Below, one piece after another: positions 26,410-35,202 of a stretch of 55,254 nucleotides of DNA. The stretch spans positions 1 through 55,254 of the forward strand of contig PEAK01000025.1 of assembly GCA_002753515.1 (NCBI GenBank), written 5' to 3'. The position numbers and the translations under genes were made by a program. The stretch is from Magnetococcales bacterium (GTDB lineage Bacteria; Pseudomonadota; Magnetococcia; Magnetococcales; UBA8363). The notes under the pieces were generated by a model that worked only from the letters and a program-made list of their open reading frames with translations, was not told the DNA's origin and made no database searches. Positions within the stretch are counted from its first letter, which is position 1. Each line of letters starts with the position of its first letter.

Positions 26410-27180
26410 TTGAAAAATATGAAAAAAGCTCTGTTAGGCGGAGCGTTGGCGGTTCTTCTGAGCACCCCGGCCTATGCCCATGATTTTTGGGGCGGTTATT
26501 ACGGAACCTATCCGTATGTCGGGCACGATTCCGATGGAGATCGTATCCCCGATGGGTTGGATCATTGCCCTGGAACCTCGGCGCTCGCCTCGGTCAACAA
26601 CCTGGGATGCCCCGTTGACAGCGATATGGACGGTGTTCCCGATTTTCGTGATGATTGCAAATATACGCCCCCCGGGGTCAAAGTGGATAGCCGCGGCTGC
26701 CGTATCGACAGCGACATCGACGGCGTTCCCGATGACATGGACAAATGCCCCAACACCCCCTGGGGTGACAAGGTGGACAGCACCGGTTGCACCATTGCCC
26801 CCAAAGTGGTCCTTTACTTCGGCACCAACAGCGCCAAAGTATCCTCCGAAGGGGTCAAGATCCTCGCTGAGCTCGCCAAAGAACTGGCCGCCAATCGTGG
26901 TTCCCGGATCGAAATCGAAGGCCATGCCGATGCACGCGCCACCAGTTCTTACAATGGCAACCTGGGTGCCAAACGGGCAGCGGCTGTCAAAGCGATCCTG
27001 CTGAAAAACAAAGTGGCCCCGAAACAGTTGGTCACCGTCAGCTATGGCGAGGAGCGCCCCCGTTATTACAATGCGTTCCCCGAAGGTCGTGACAAAAATC
27101 GCCGTGTCGAAATTTTCCAGGTCCGTGAACTGGATCAAGGTGATGGTCCGACGTCACGTCAGATTGATTCGATCCGCTGA
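26410..27180 (+). CDS. OmpA-family protein with thrombospondin type 3 calcium repeats
   Basis: 256 residues if TTG 26410 is the start (AGAGG 4 nt before); ATG 26419 is the alternative. Signal peptide ends PAYA-HD. Residues about 40-125 hold four TSP3-like units, each with D-S/x-D-x-D-G-V/I-P-D followed by a Cys pair segment, a calcium-binding pattern. The OmpA C-terminal domain is at about 135-245: YFGTNSAKVSSEGVKILAEL, IEIEGHADARATSSYN, NRRVEIFQ, which binds diaminopimelate in peptidoglycan non-covalently. It lacks the OmpA beta-barrel, so it is a peptidoglycan-associated linker protein. Independent of the SPOR lipoprotein gene by a 195-bp gap. Confidence 0.9.
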   Translation: MKNMKKALLGGALAVLLSTPAYAHDFWGGYYGTYPYVGHDSDGDRIPDGLDHCPGTSALASVNNLGCPVDSDMDGVPDFRDDCKYTPPGVKVDSRGCRIDSDIDGVPDDMDKCPNTPWGDKVDSTGCTIAPKVVLYFGTNSAKVSSEGVKILAELAKELAANRGSRIEIEGHADARATSSYNGNLGAKRAAAVKAILLKNKVAPKQLVTVSYGEERPRYYNAFPEGRDKNRRVEIFQVRELDQGDGPTSRQIDSIR

Positions 27181-27217
27181 TCTGGCGGTACTATAACAAT
27201 AAATTGTTTGTATCGTG

Positions 27218-27250
27218 AAAAAGCTTGCGGCGTTGTCGCAAGCTTTTTTT
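27218..27250 (+). terminator. Rho-independent terminator
   Basis: AAAAAGCTTGCG (27218-27229) pairs with CGCAAGCTTTTT (27237-27248), a 12-bp perfect stem with a 7-nt loop, followed by more T. Terminates the OmpA/TSP3 gene. Confidence 0.9.
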
Positions 27251-27364
27251 TTAAAAGCATTCAAAAATACCCTGTGTCGCAAGGAAAATATGTATGGGCG
27301 GTTTCATTGTTCCACCTCTCCCGAAGAGGTGGCTCACAGTGACTTTCTTTGAATCCACGGTCAC

Positions 27365-29425
27365 ATGACAAACCATCCTAACGCCCCACTGTTGCAAAAA
27401 ATCCTCGATCAACTCGAAGCCATGGAAAACCGCTTTGGGGAAATGCGGCACTCCAGCGAAGAGGAAATCCGGGTTCTTCGTCAACAGGTATCGCAACTCC
27501 TGGAGCAAACCGATCCGCCCAAAGAGGAGCTGAAAAGCCCTCCTCAAGAGAATCATTTGCTGTCCGTCACCGCAGGGGATGCGCCGGAAAAACCGCTTTC
27601 CACGGTACCCGATTTTTCCACCCCCTTACCCGAGGCAACCCGGACCAACCCCAAAAAACCCGGACGGTCCTATTTCATGGGCTGCCTCCTGGTACTCCTG
27701 ACTACCGCTTTGATCGTTATCGGCTTGTTCCTGGGACGGCAAACCTTTGAGCAAATGTGGGACGCCCTACCCAGTCGGGAGCAAATTGAAACTACCAGCC
27801 GGGCCATGCAATTCATCCTGGGCAAGGAAAAGGGCAACATTGAGGAAATTGCCGTTGTCAATACTGTGCATGTCTCCCTCGACCAGATGCCACCACATCT
27901 GCCACAAGCCTTTATCGCCATTGAAGATCAACGTTTTTACCAACACTGGGGATTGGATCCGCTGGGAATGTTGTCCAGCCTGGGACGTTCCATTGTACAG
28001 GGCAAACGCCTGGGGGGGGGCAGTACCATCAGCCAGCAGACCGTCAAAAATTTATTTTTCAATTCGTCACGCAGCCTGTACCGCAAAATAAAAGAATCGG
28101 TCCTGGCACTGAAACTGGAATATTATTTTTCAAAAAATGATATTTTATACATGTACCTCAACAATGCCTACTTTGGGGAAACCATCTACGGCATCGAAGC
28201 CGCTGCGCTCAGCTATTTTGCAAAACACGCATCTGAACTCAATCTGATGGAATCGGCCATGTTGGCCGCAGCGGTCAAAGGTCCCAACTATTATCACCCG
28301 CAAAAGCATCCGGATCGCAGCCGAATTCGTGCCCGTCTGGTGTTGCAAAAAATGCAGGAACTGGGTTTCATCAGCGCCAACGACATGGCCCAAGCCCTGT
28401 CCACGGGCATTCAGATGGGCAAAGCAACCTGGCAACCAGTCCAGCATCAATTCTTGCGTGATTGGATCGTGCCCGACCTCCTCGCCATCCTCGGCAAGTA
28501 TGAAGGTCGCTTTCGTGTACTGACCACCTTGGATCCCAAAATACAGCATGATGCCCACGTGGCTTTGCAGACACAACTACGCAAAGCCAAGTCGCGTCAA
28601 GTGGAACAGGGGGCCATCCTCTCCTTGGGCAAGGATGGAGCCGTGTTGGCCATGCAAGGTGGCGTCGACTTTGCGGAAAGCCAGTTGAACCGTTGTACTC
28701 AGGCGGTTCGTTCACCCGGATCCGCCCTGAAAACCTTTTTATATTTAACCGCCCTGGAACATGGCATGAATCGCAATACCACACTGGAAGATGCCCCGGT
28801 GGAAATTGACGATTGGACCCCCAATAATTTTGATAATGACTATCTGGGGGAAATCTCACTGGAAAAGGCGTTCATTCTTTCACGCAACACGGTGGCCGTC
28901 TCGGTTTTGCAACAGATTGGCCTGGATACTTACCTGGATCGCTTGCGCCGATTGGGGTTGGAGCGTTCCATGCCGGCCAATTTCACCCTGGCCCTGGGTA
29001 CGGGTGAAATGACCATGCTGGAGCTGGCCACCTTGTACGCCGTGTTGGCCAACGATGGCATCAAGGTGGTTCCTTATGCCATTTCCGGAATTCTCGATAT
29101 GCAGGGGGAATTGCTTTACTGGCACAAGCCGGTGCCCGTCAAACGGTTGGTCGATGCGGGACCTTTGAAGCAGATCAAAGAATTGTTATCCAAGGTTGTC
29201 AAAGCGGGAACGGGGCAAAAAGCCGCCCTGGCTCATCAGACGGTGTATGGCAAGACGGGAACCAGCCAGGGGTTCAGGGATGCTTGGTTCGTCGGGTTCA
29301 CCGATCAGATGACCACTGCGGTATGGTTGGGTAACGATGACAACACCCCGATGGACGATGTAACCGGTGGCAGTTTACCCGCCACCATTTGGAAAAAATA
29401 TATGGAAAAAGTTGCTGTCCCATAA
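27365..29425 (+). CDS. Class A penicillin-binding protein (bifunctional peptidoglycan synthase)
   Basis: 686 residues. A cytoplasmic N-terminal coiled-coil (about 5-55) and Pro-rich linker precede one membrane helix (about 103-125). GT51 glycosyltransferase: IEDQRFYQHWG (E187) and GGGSTISQQTVKN (217-229). Transpeptidase: SALK (catalytic Ser 453), SRN near 506, and KTGTSQGF near 630 with the following AWFVGFT. Polymerises lipid II and cross-links peptidoglycan in the periplasm. The coiled-coil extension is unusual and could dock a cytoplasmic partner. No SD is obvious before ATG 27365. Class A PBP is certain; subtype (1a, 1b or 1c) is not. Confidence 0.93.
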   Translation: MTNHPNAPLLQKILDQLEAMENRFGEMRHSSEEEIRVLRQQVSQLLEQTDPPKEELKSPPQENHLLSVTAGDAPEKPLSTVPDFSTPLPEATRTNPKKPGRSYFMGCLLVLLTTALIVIGLFLGRQTFEQMWDALPSREQIETTSRAMQFILGKEKGNIEEIAVVNTVHVSLDQMPPHLPQAFIAIEDQRFYQHWGLDPLGMLSSLGRSIVQGKRLGGGSTISQQTVKNLFFNSSRSLYRKIKESVLALKLEYYFSKNDILYMYLNNAYFGETIYGIEAAALSYFAKHASELNLMESAMLAAAVKGPNYYHPQKHPDRSRIRARLVLQKMQELGFISANDMAQALSTGIQMGKATWQPVQHQFLRDWIVPDLLAILGKYEGRFRVLTTLDPKIQHDAHVALQTQLRKAKSRQVEQGAILSLGKDGAVLAMQGGVDFAESQLNRCTQAVRSPGSALKTFLYLTALEHGMNRNTTLEDAPVEIDDWTPNNFDNDYLGEISLEKAFILSRNTVAVSVLQQIGLDTYLDRLRRLGLERSMPANFTLALGTGEMTMLELATLYAVLANDGIKVVPYAISGILDMQGELLYWHKPVPVKRLVDAGPLKQIKELLSKVVKAGTGQKAALAHQTVYGKTGTSQGFRDAWFVGFTDQMTTAVWLGNDDNTPMDDVTGGSLPATIWKKYMEKVAVP

Positions 29426-29762
29426 TATAACGCAAATGATTCATAGACAAACGACCCCATCTCGCCCAAAACAACGCCACCACTCGTGCCAACAAATATT
29501 TCATTTTTCGCCGCCCTCGAGGTGCATTGAAACCGGCGGGTTAACAGAAAGTCTTGTCCCCGTCCGCATTCATCCAAAACGTAGCACCTTTCCGACTCAT
29601 AAAACACAGTTCTGCTTTGCTGTTACCCTGAAATTGGGTTAGAGTGCCGGAAATTTGCGGGGATCATGTATAAAGAAAGTGTAAAGTCGCTTGGATACCG
29701 GAATCCATCAGCTCAAAATCGGGTTGTAATGGATCCCATCATTTTTTGAAAGGCAAACAAAG
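29426..29762. other. Intergenic region before the FHA-cNMP gene
   Basis: No gene or RNA recognised in 337 bp. It is composition-wise a transition from GC-rich to AT-rich. AAAGGCAAACAAAG before 29763 may be the ribosome site. Promoter not assigned. Confidence 0.35.
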
Positions 29763-31376
29763 ATGACAACTATTGACCAATTGAATCAATTCCTCGCCAA
29801 TATAAACCATCTCGGATTTGCCAAATTGACCGTATTCAAGGAAATCTTTCCCAAAATACCCGACAGTTCCTTTTTTCAAGTTTTCGATTATCCCTCACTA
29901 TGCGGCGAAAGTATCGCCCATATGGAATCCGTCAAGGTGGGAGATAAAGAATCCTCCCAATTCGATTTTGACATCAATTCAACAAACAGGACGCCGCTGA
30001 ACTGCCTGTACCCCTTGACCAAGAAAGAAAAAAACAAAAAACCTGAACATTTTACCATAGGCTCCGATCCTGACAATCATTTGGTTATCCCCGATTTCAC
30101 CGTTTCCAGGCAACACGCCGTCATCAATAAAAAAGCCCATCGCTATTATTTACAGGATTTGGGAAGCGAATTCGGCTCCTATATCAATGGCGTCTCCTTC
30201 GACAATGAGGAAATATTGCTTAACGATGGCGACCAACTCTCCTTCGGCAGATATCAATTCCTGTTCATGGAACCCGATACCCTGTTTGAATTCGTCCACA
30301 AAAACAAGAAAAAAGAACCTCAACTCCGCGAAGAGATCTCGCCCAAAGAAGGCGAACAGTTGAAACAACGCGTTTATGAAAATTACCACGTGGTTTCCCG
30401 GAACATTACCGAGAAAAAATTTGAAAATGTCACTGAAAAAATATTATCCATCATATCATTCATCCCGTTTTTCAATGCCTTTTCCATCTACGAACGCAAT
30501 CAATTGGTTGCCGATTCACACCGACTGCTTGTGGCCCGAACAGGGGAAACCATCATCAAGGAAAATGATGCCAGTAATAATTTTTATATCGTTCTCAAGG
30601 GAAAGGTCAGTGTTGTCAAAAAGGGGAGCAAACACCAGTTCAGCAGCTTCGGGCCGGGCAATTGTTTTGGGGAAATCGCCTTTTTAACGGGTATTCCACG
30701 CTCCGCCGATGTCGTCGCCAACGAATCAACCATTTTGTTTACCATTGATCGCGACCTGTACGAAAATATTGGCGTTGAAATTCGCGAAAAAATGAAAGAT
30801 CAAATCATTCGCCAAGTCTCTTCCAATATCATCAGGCAAAATCGCGATGTCAAAGATATCCGACAAGGTCATACCTCGGCAAAAATCAAGGTTTCCAAAG
30901 TAAAAGCCATGCATGCCGAACTGGAAAAACAAAAAGCCAGAAAAATGATCGATCAATTTGTCCGGGAATCCCCCGTGTTCGCCAACTTTACCACCTACCA
31001 AAAAATTGGCCTGACCGCTTTCCTGGAAAATGTCAAATTTTACAAAGCAGGCGAGGTGATCATCGAAGAAAATACCTTGAATGATGAAGTCAGATTCATT
31101 ATCGATGGGTCGGCCTATATCACGACAACCGAAAATGATGTGGTTCTATCCGAGATTCATGCCGGCGACCTGTTCGGTGAAGTCTCCGCGTTTGGCAAAA
31201 AAAAGGTGTCCGCCAACGTAATCGCCAAGGAAAAAACCCACGTTGTCAGTATTACCGGGGACCACATGCGGTCATTGCCCATCGAAATCAGGGAAAAAAT
31301 GAAGGATATCGCCTTGGGGCAATTGCTGCGCCGGATCACCGCCCAAAACGTCACAATCGTTACAGGACGGGTCTGA
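29763..31376 (+). CDS. FHA domain protein with two cyclic nucleotide-binding domains
   Basis: 537 residues. FHA at about 97-170: HFTIGSDPDNHLVIPDFTVS followed by RQH, and SYINGV, which binds phospho-Thr. Two cNMP-binding domains follow, about 235-350 (FGPGNCFGEIAFLTGIPRSA, the phosphate-binding cassette) and about 410-520 (GDLFGEVSAFGKKKVSANV, less canonical with no Arg in the expected place). No DNA-binding or catalytic domain is present, so it integrates cAMP/cGMP with protein phosphorylation as an adapter. Codon use is more AT-rich than neighbours. N-terminal 95 residues are unrecognised. Monocistronic. Confidence 0.88.
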   Translation: MTTIDQLNQFLANINHLGFAKLTVFKEIFPKIPDSSFFQVFDYPSLCGESIAHMESVKVGDKESSQFDFDINSTNRTPLNCLYPLTKKEKNKKPEHFTIGSDPDNHLVIPDFTVSRQHAVINKKAHRYYLQDLGSEFGSYINGVSFDNEEILLNDGDQLSFGRYQFLFMEPDTLFEFVHKNKKKEPQLREEISPKEGEQLKQRVYENYHVVSRNITEKKFENVTEKILSIISFIPFFNAFSIYERNQLVADSHRLLVARTGETIIKENDASNNFYIVLKGKVSVVKKGSKHQFSSFGPGNCFGEIAFLTGIPRSADVVANESTILFTIDRDLYENIGVEIREKMKDQIIRQVSSNIIRQNRDVKDIRQGHTSAKIKVSKVKAMHAELEKQKARKMIDQFVRESPVFANFTTYQKIGLTAFLENVKFYKAGEVIIEENTLNDEVRFIIDGSAYITTTENDVVLSEIHAGDLFGEVSAFGKKKVSANVIAKEKTHVVSITGDHMRSLPIEIREKMKDIALGQLLRRITAQNVTIVTGRV

Positions 31377-31458
31377 ACCATAGCTGGAACTATTCAAACA
31401 GGGATATTCCAGGTCGATTGTCCCAAGCCCCAGACCCTGAAAGACGCAAAACAGTCCT

Positions 31459-32682
31459 TCAGACGTTCTTGGAATATCCCATGATGAAATTCATTCCGGT
31501 GCCGGCGGAACCACGAAAGAGATGCTTGGTCGAACGAATCAACTTTTCAACGTCCTCCAGTTTTTTCTCCCGGATTGTGAACAGGAGATCCCCGATTTCT
31601 TGCAGCAGTTCACGCATTCGCTGACGATCATCATGGAAAATATCCAAGCGATCCAGCGCCCTGCTCAATCGGTCAGCGCCAACCTGTAACCCTTCCAAAT
31701 CAACTTTGGATTCTGGAACAATACTGGCGATTGGATCAAAGAAACGCTTTTCAAGTTCCTTCAGTTGCCGCGAAGATTCCATATAAGAGGCGGTTTGCTC
31801 AAGATCAGAACTCCCATGCGCCATCCATAAAAGTTCCGGGAGTGCCGAAATCCCCTCTGACATGAGCATCCCCTCCAGGTTTCCCTTGGCAGGCACATCC
31901 ACCAGCGCCAACGGCGTGATCCCCGGCCAGCTGGAATAATACTGAATGTTGTTGGCACGGAACCAACTCAGTATCTCCTCCATGGAGGTGGTGTCGATTT
32001 GGGGATTGACGAAAGTATCGTAGATGATGGCCGTGCGCGAACGACTCCCATAGCGTTCGGCACGATCCAGATGTTCGGGAAAGAAACGCTCCGCCAGTTG
32101 CACGATATCCGCCTCACTTTTGGCATAATGAAACAAAATGAGCCTTTGCAGATTGCGCTGCACGTTCCCCCCCTTGGTGCCGAGACCAAGGAAAACAAAG
32201 CCACCCGGTTTGAGAAAAGAAACCAGACGATCAAACCCTTGCCTCTTGGCTGCCGTATGGTGCAGCACCCCATCTGAGGCGACGATATCGAAACTCCCCT
32301 GAAGTGCGACGTCAAACAGCGAACCTTCTACAAACTCATATTCCAGACCTGGAATCGCATATTGGGTAAAGATTTTTTTTGCCCGCTCGACCGCGAGTGG
32401 ATTCATTTCCACCATGGTCATCCGTGCCCCCCAACGATTATAAAAAATGGCACGTTCCCCGGTACCACTGCCAAAATCCAACATTCTCGCCCCTTGAAAC
32501 ATTTTCAGGGGAAACTTCAGGTAATCCTGAAATAAACGCTGCCGTTTCCCCCCCTCCAACTCAAAATCGGCTGGACTCCTGTCGAGAAAGCGCGTCGACG
32601 GATTGACCTTTTGATAAACCGCCAGTACATCATTCTCAACGCGTTGCCGCTGTGACAAATCGGGATCGGAAAAAATGTCCAT
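31459..32682 (-). CDS. Class I SAM-dependent methyltransferase (unknown substrate)
   Basis: 407 residues from ATG 32682, which follows GAAGGA; the frame is open up to 32781. Methyltransferase core at about 65-220: motif I MLDFGSGTGERA, acidic MTMVEMNPLAVERA, then DIVASDGVLHHT and FLKPGGFVFLGLG, as in class I enzymes. The C-terminal 170 residues are helical and unrecognised (LELLWMAHG, coiled-coil-like, rich in Arg/Glu). Converges on the FHA-cNMP gene with an 82-bp gap. The substrate could be a small molecule, lipid or protein; nothing in the sequence decides it. Confidence 0.85.
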   Translation of the reverse strand: MDIFSDPDLSQRQRVENDVLAVYQKVNPSTRFLDRSPADFELEGGKRQRLFQDYLKFPLKMFQGARMLDFGSGTGERAIFYNRWGARMTMVEMNPLAVERAKKIFTQYAIPGLEYEFVEGSLFDVALQGSFDIVASDGVLHHTAAKRQGFDRLVSFLKPGGFVFLGLGTKGGNVQRNLQRLILFHYAKSEADIVQLAERFFPEHLDRAERYGSRSRTAIIYDTFVNPQIDTTSMEEILSWFRANNIQYYSSWPGITPLALVDVPAKGNLEGMLMSEGISALPELLWMAHGSSDLEQTASYMESSRQLKELEKRFFDPIASIVPESKVDLEGLQVGADRLSRALDRLDIFHDDRQRMRELLQEIGDLLFTIREKKLEDVEKLIRSTKHLFRGSAGTGMNFIMGYSKNV

Positions 32683-32925
32683 GGTATCCTTCAGAAAAGT
32701 GGGCGGTAATGATATGCCCTGCGAAAGAAAGCGTGAGCGAAAAGAGAGAAGGAATGGTCCAGGTCTGCTCCTTCCCCTCAATTTTTACGATTCTCTCCAT
32801 GATGCCCCATCGTCACAAGGAATCAAAGGCAAAAACGTTTTCCAATAATATGAAAACCATTGACATTTTAATCAATTCCGAGGAGGGTGCATACGACCTA
32901 TTGCGAATTTCCACCGAACCTGTCC

Positions 32926-33897
32926 ATGAAAAAATACCGCTCACTCATCACCTTCGACTGGGCCTTGAAGCGTCTTTTGCGCAGTAAGGCAAACTTTGAA
33001 GTTTTGGAAGGTCTCCTGAGCGAACTGCTCCGGACCGATGTATCCATTGTCGAAATCCTCGAAAGCGAGGGCAATAAAGAGGACAAACTCGACAAATACA
33101 ACCGGGTTGATCTCAAAGTCAAAAATGGCCAGGGGGAATGGCTCATCATCGAACTGCAATACGAACGTGAATACGACTACCTGCAACGCATCCTCTACGG
33201 AGTGGCCAAGACGATCACAGAACACATGCGTGAAAGTGATCCCTATTCCGAAGTTCCCAAGGTGATTTCCATCAGCATTCTTTATTTCGACCTCGGCCAG
33301 GGCAACGATTATATTTACCATGGCACCACATCCTTCAGGGGATTGCATACCCGGGACGAATTGCTCCTGAACGAAGGACAGAAGGATCTGTTCCGCCACC
33401 AGACCATTCGGGACATCTTTCCGGAAATCTATCTCATCAAAGTCAATCGCTTCAACGATATCGCACGCGATACACTGGACGAATGGATCTATTTCCTCAA
33501 AAATGGCGAAATTCGCGATGAATTCACCGCCCGTGGCTTGGCCAAAGCCAAAGAAATTTTAAACATATTGAAACTCCCAGAGGCGGAACGACGAGCTTAC
33601 GAACGCTATAAAGAAGATCTGCACTTCCAGGCAAGCATGGTGCAGTCCACCTATGTGGCTGGCAAACTGGAGGGTGAAAAAATTGGCAAATTGGAGGGTG
33701 AAAAAATTGGCGAACAAAGAGGCAAGCTCTCAGGTAAGATCGAAATGCTGACCCACCTGCTGCAACACCGTTTTGGCCATTTGCCCCCATGGGTCCATGA
33801 CACCATCGCCCAAGCCGATTTGCCATCCTTGGAAGCATGGAGCCAGCGCTTCATGGATGCCCAGTCCCTGGAAGAAGTGTTCGCAGAACGAACATGA
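32926..33897 (+). CDS. Rpn/PD-(D/E)XK nuclease family protein, copy A
   Basis: 323 residues. Rpn-family (recombination-promoting nuclease / PDDEXK transposase-like) fold: KYRSLITFDWALKRLLRSKA, D62, then IIELQ (E76, Q78), the D..ExQ active site. It ends in a Gly/Lys/Glu-rich helical tail with a 24-bp in-frame repeat (KLEGEKIG twice). ATG 32926 chosen; a GTG at 32887 extends the N-terminus. Rpn proteins are DNA nucleases linked to recA-independent recombination and phage-defence toxicity. Identical to copy B over 624 bp. Its stop overlaps an ATG of copy B (ATGA). Confidence 0.85.
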   Translation: MKKYRSLITFDWALKRLLRSKANFEVLEGLLSELLRTDVSIVEILESEGNKEDKLDKYNRVDLKVKNGQGEWLIIELQYEREYDYLQRILYGVAKTITEHMRESDPYSEVPKVISISILYFDLGQGNDYIYHGTTSFRGLHTRDELLLNEGQKDLFRHQTIRDIFPEIYLIKVNRFNDIARDTLDEWIYFLKNGEIRDEFTARGLAKAKEILNILKLPEAERRAYERYKEDLHFQASMVQSTYVAGKLEGEKIGKLEGEKIGEQRGKLSGKIEMLTHLLQHRFGHLPPWVHDTIAQADLPSLEAWSQRFMDAQSLEEVFAERT

Positions 33898-34573
33898 CAA
33901 CAACAGTCGAATCCACACAAACACCCTACCTGCCCATGAATAAATACCGATCACTCATCACCTTCGACTGGGCCTTGAAGCGTCTTTTGCGCAGTAAGGC
34001 AAACTTTGAAGTTTTGGAAGGTCTCCTGAGCGAACTGCTCCGGACCGATGTATCCATTGTCGAAATCCTCGAAAGCGAGGGCAATAAAGAGGACAAACTC
34101 GACAAATACAACCGGGTTGATCTCAAAGTCAAAAATGGCCAGGGGGAATGGCTCATCATCGAACTGCAATACGAACGTGAATACGACTACCTGCAACGCA
34201 TCCTCTACGGAGTGGCCAAGACGATCACAGAACACATGCGTGAAAGTGATCCCTATTCCGAAGTTCCCAAGGTGATTTCCATCAGCATTCTTTATTTCGA
34301 CCTCGGCCAGGGCAACGATTATATTTACCATGGCACCACATCCTTCAGGGGATTGCATACCCGGGACGAATTGCTCCTGAACGAAGGACAGAAGGATCTG
34401 TTCCGCCACCAGACCATTCGGGACATCTTTCCGGAAATCTATCTCATCAAAGTCAATCGCTTCAACGATATCGCACGCGATACACTGGACGAATGGATCT
34501 ATTTCCTCAAAAATGGCGAAATTCGCGATGAATTCACCGCCCGTGGCTTGGCCAAAGCCAAAGAAATTTTAAA
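32940..34573 (+). repeat. Tandem gene duplication, 1010-bp period
   Basis: 32940-33563 and 33950-34573 are the same at every base I compared. Outside this stretch the copies differ: just before it by scattered changes, and after it by synonymous changes, a 30-odd base length difference in the tail and different last codons. The sharp border between identical and diverged parts suggests recent duplication or gene conversion. Confidence 0.85.
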
Positions 34574-34886
34574 TATTTTAAAACTCCCAGAGGCGGAACG
34601 ACGAGCCTACGAACGCTACAAAGAGGATCTGCACTTCCAGGCGAGCATGGTGCAGTCCACCTATGTGGCTGGCAAATTGGAGGGTGAAAAAATTGGCAAA
34701 CAGGCCGGTAAGGTCGAAATGCTGACCCACCTGCTGCAACACCGCTTTGGCCATTTGCCCGCCTGGGTCCATGACACCATCGCCCAAGCCGATTTGCCAT
34801 CCTTGGAAGCATGGAGCCAGCGCTTCATGGATGCCCAGTCCTTGGAAAAGGTGTTCAAAACTAAGGATGCGTGCAACTCGGGTTAG
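33894..34886 (+). CDS. Rpn/PD-(D/E)XK nuclease family protein, copy B
   Basis: 330 residues from ATG 33894, which overlaps the stop of copy A; ATG 33936 (MNKYRSLITF) is equally possible and matches the start of the conserved domain. Same active-site residues as copy A. The tail is shorter: only one KLEGEKIG unit, and the last ten residues differ (KVFKTKDACNSG versus EVFAERT). Functional if copy A is. The pair arises from a tandem duplication with a 1010-bp period. Confidence 0.85.
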   Translation: MTTTVESTQTPYLPMNKYRSLITFDWALKRLLRSKANFEVLEGLLSELLRTDVSIVEILESEGNKEDKLDKYNRVDLKVKNGQGEWLIIELQYEREYDYLQRILYGVAKTITEHMRESDPYSEVPKVISISILYFDLGQGNDYIYHGTTSFRGLHTRDELLLNEGQKDLFRHQTIRDIFPEIYLIKVNRFNDIARDTLDEWIYFLKNGEIRDEFTARGLAKAKEILNILKLPEAERRAYERYKEDLHFQASMVQSTYVAGKLEGEKIGKQAGKVEMLTHLLQHRFGHLPAWVHDTIAQADLPSLEAWSQRFMDAQSLEKVFKTKDACNSG

Positions 34887-34894
34887 CCACCCGG

Positions 34895-35197
34895 CTACGG
34901 CGATGTATGTAGTGAAACCTTTTTGTTGATACGGTAGACGTAGGCCAACACCTCGGCAACCGCACGATACAAAGGGGGGGGAATGGTCTGACCCACCGGG
35001 ATCTTTCCCAGAACCGAGACCAGGTCAGGATCCTCCATCAGAGTCACCCCCGCCTCTTCAGCCTTCTTCATGATGATTTCCGCAATACGCCCCTTTCCCG
35101 ATGCCGTCACCCGGGGAGAGGAATCCTTGCCACGCTGATACCGTAATGCGACCGCTTGGCGACGTTTGATGTTCTGCGGTGAATCCTCTTTGGACAT
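34895..35197 (-). CDS. Stand-alone FlhB C-terminal-domain-like protein
   Basis: 100 residues, soluble. It matches the cytoplasmic domain of FlhB (RRQAVALRYQRGKDSSPRVT, ADPD-like EDPDLVSVL, and IPPPLYRAVAEVLAYVYRIN), but with no membrane part and no NPTH autocleavage motif. Such small FlhB-like proteins occur in some flagellar operons and can substitute for, or compete with, the FlhB C-terminal domain in export switching. It starts 5 bp after the stop of the FliK-like gene, at the downstream end of the flagellar operon. Confidence 0.85.
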   Translation of the reverse strand: MSKEDSPQNIKRRQAVALRYQRGKDSSPRVTASGKGRIAEIIMKKAEEAGVTLMEDPDLVSVLGKIPVGQTIPPPLYRAVAEVLAYVYRINKKVSLHTSP

Positions 35198-35202
35198 GAG
35201 AT

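Noticed and set aside
31401-31481. Inverted repeat GGGATATTCCA / TGGAATATCCC between converging genes
   Set aside because: The arms are 59 bp apart and the right arm is within the coding end of the methyltransferase; no T tract, probably chance.
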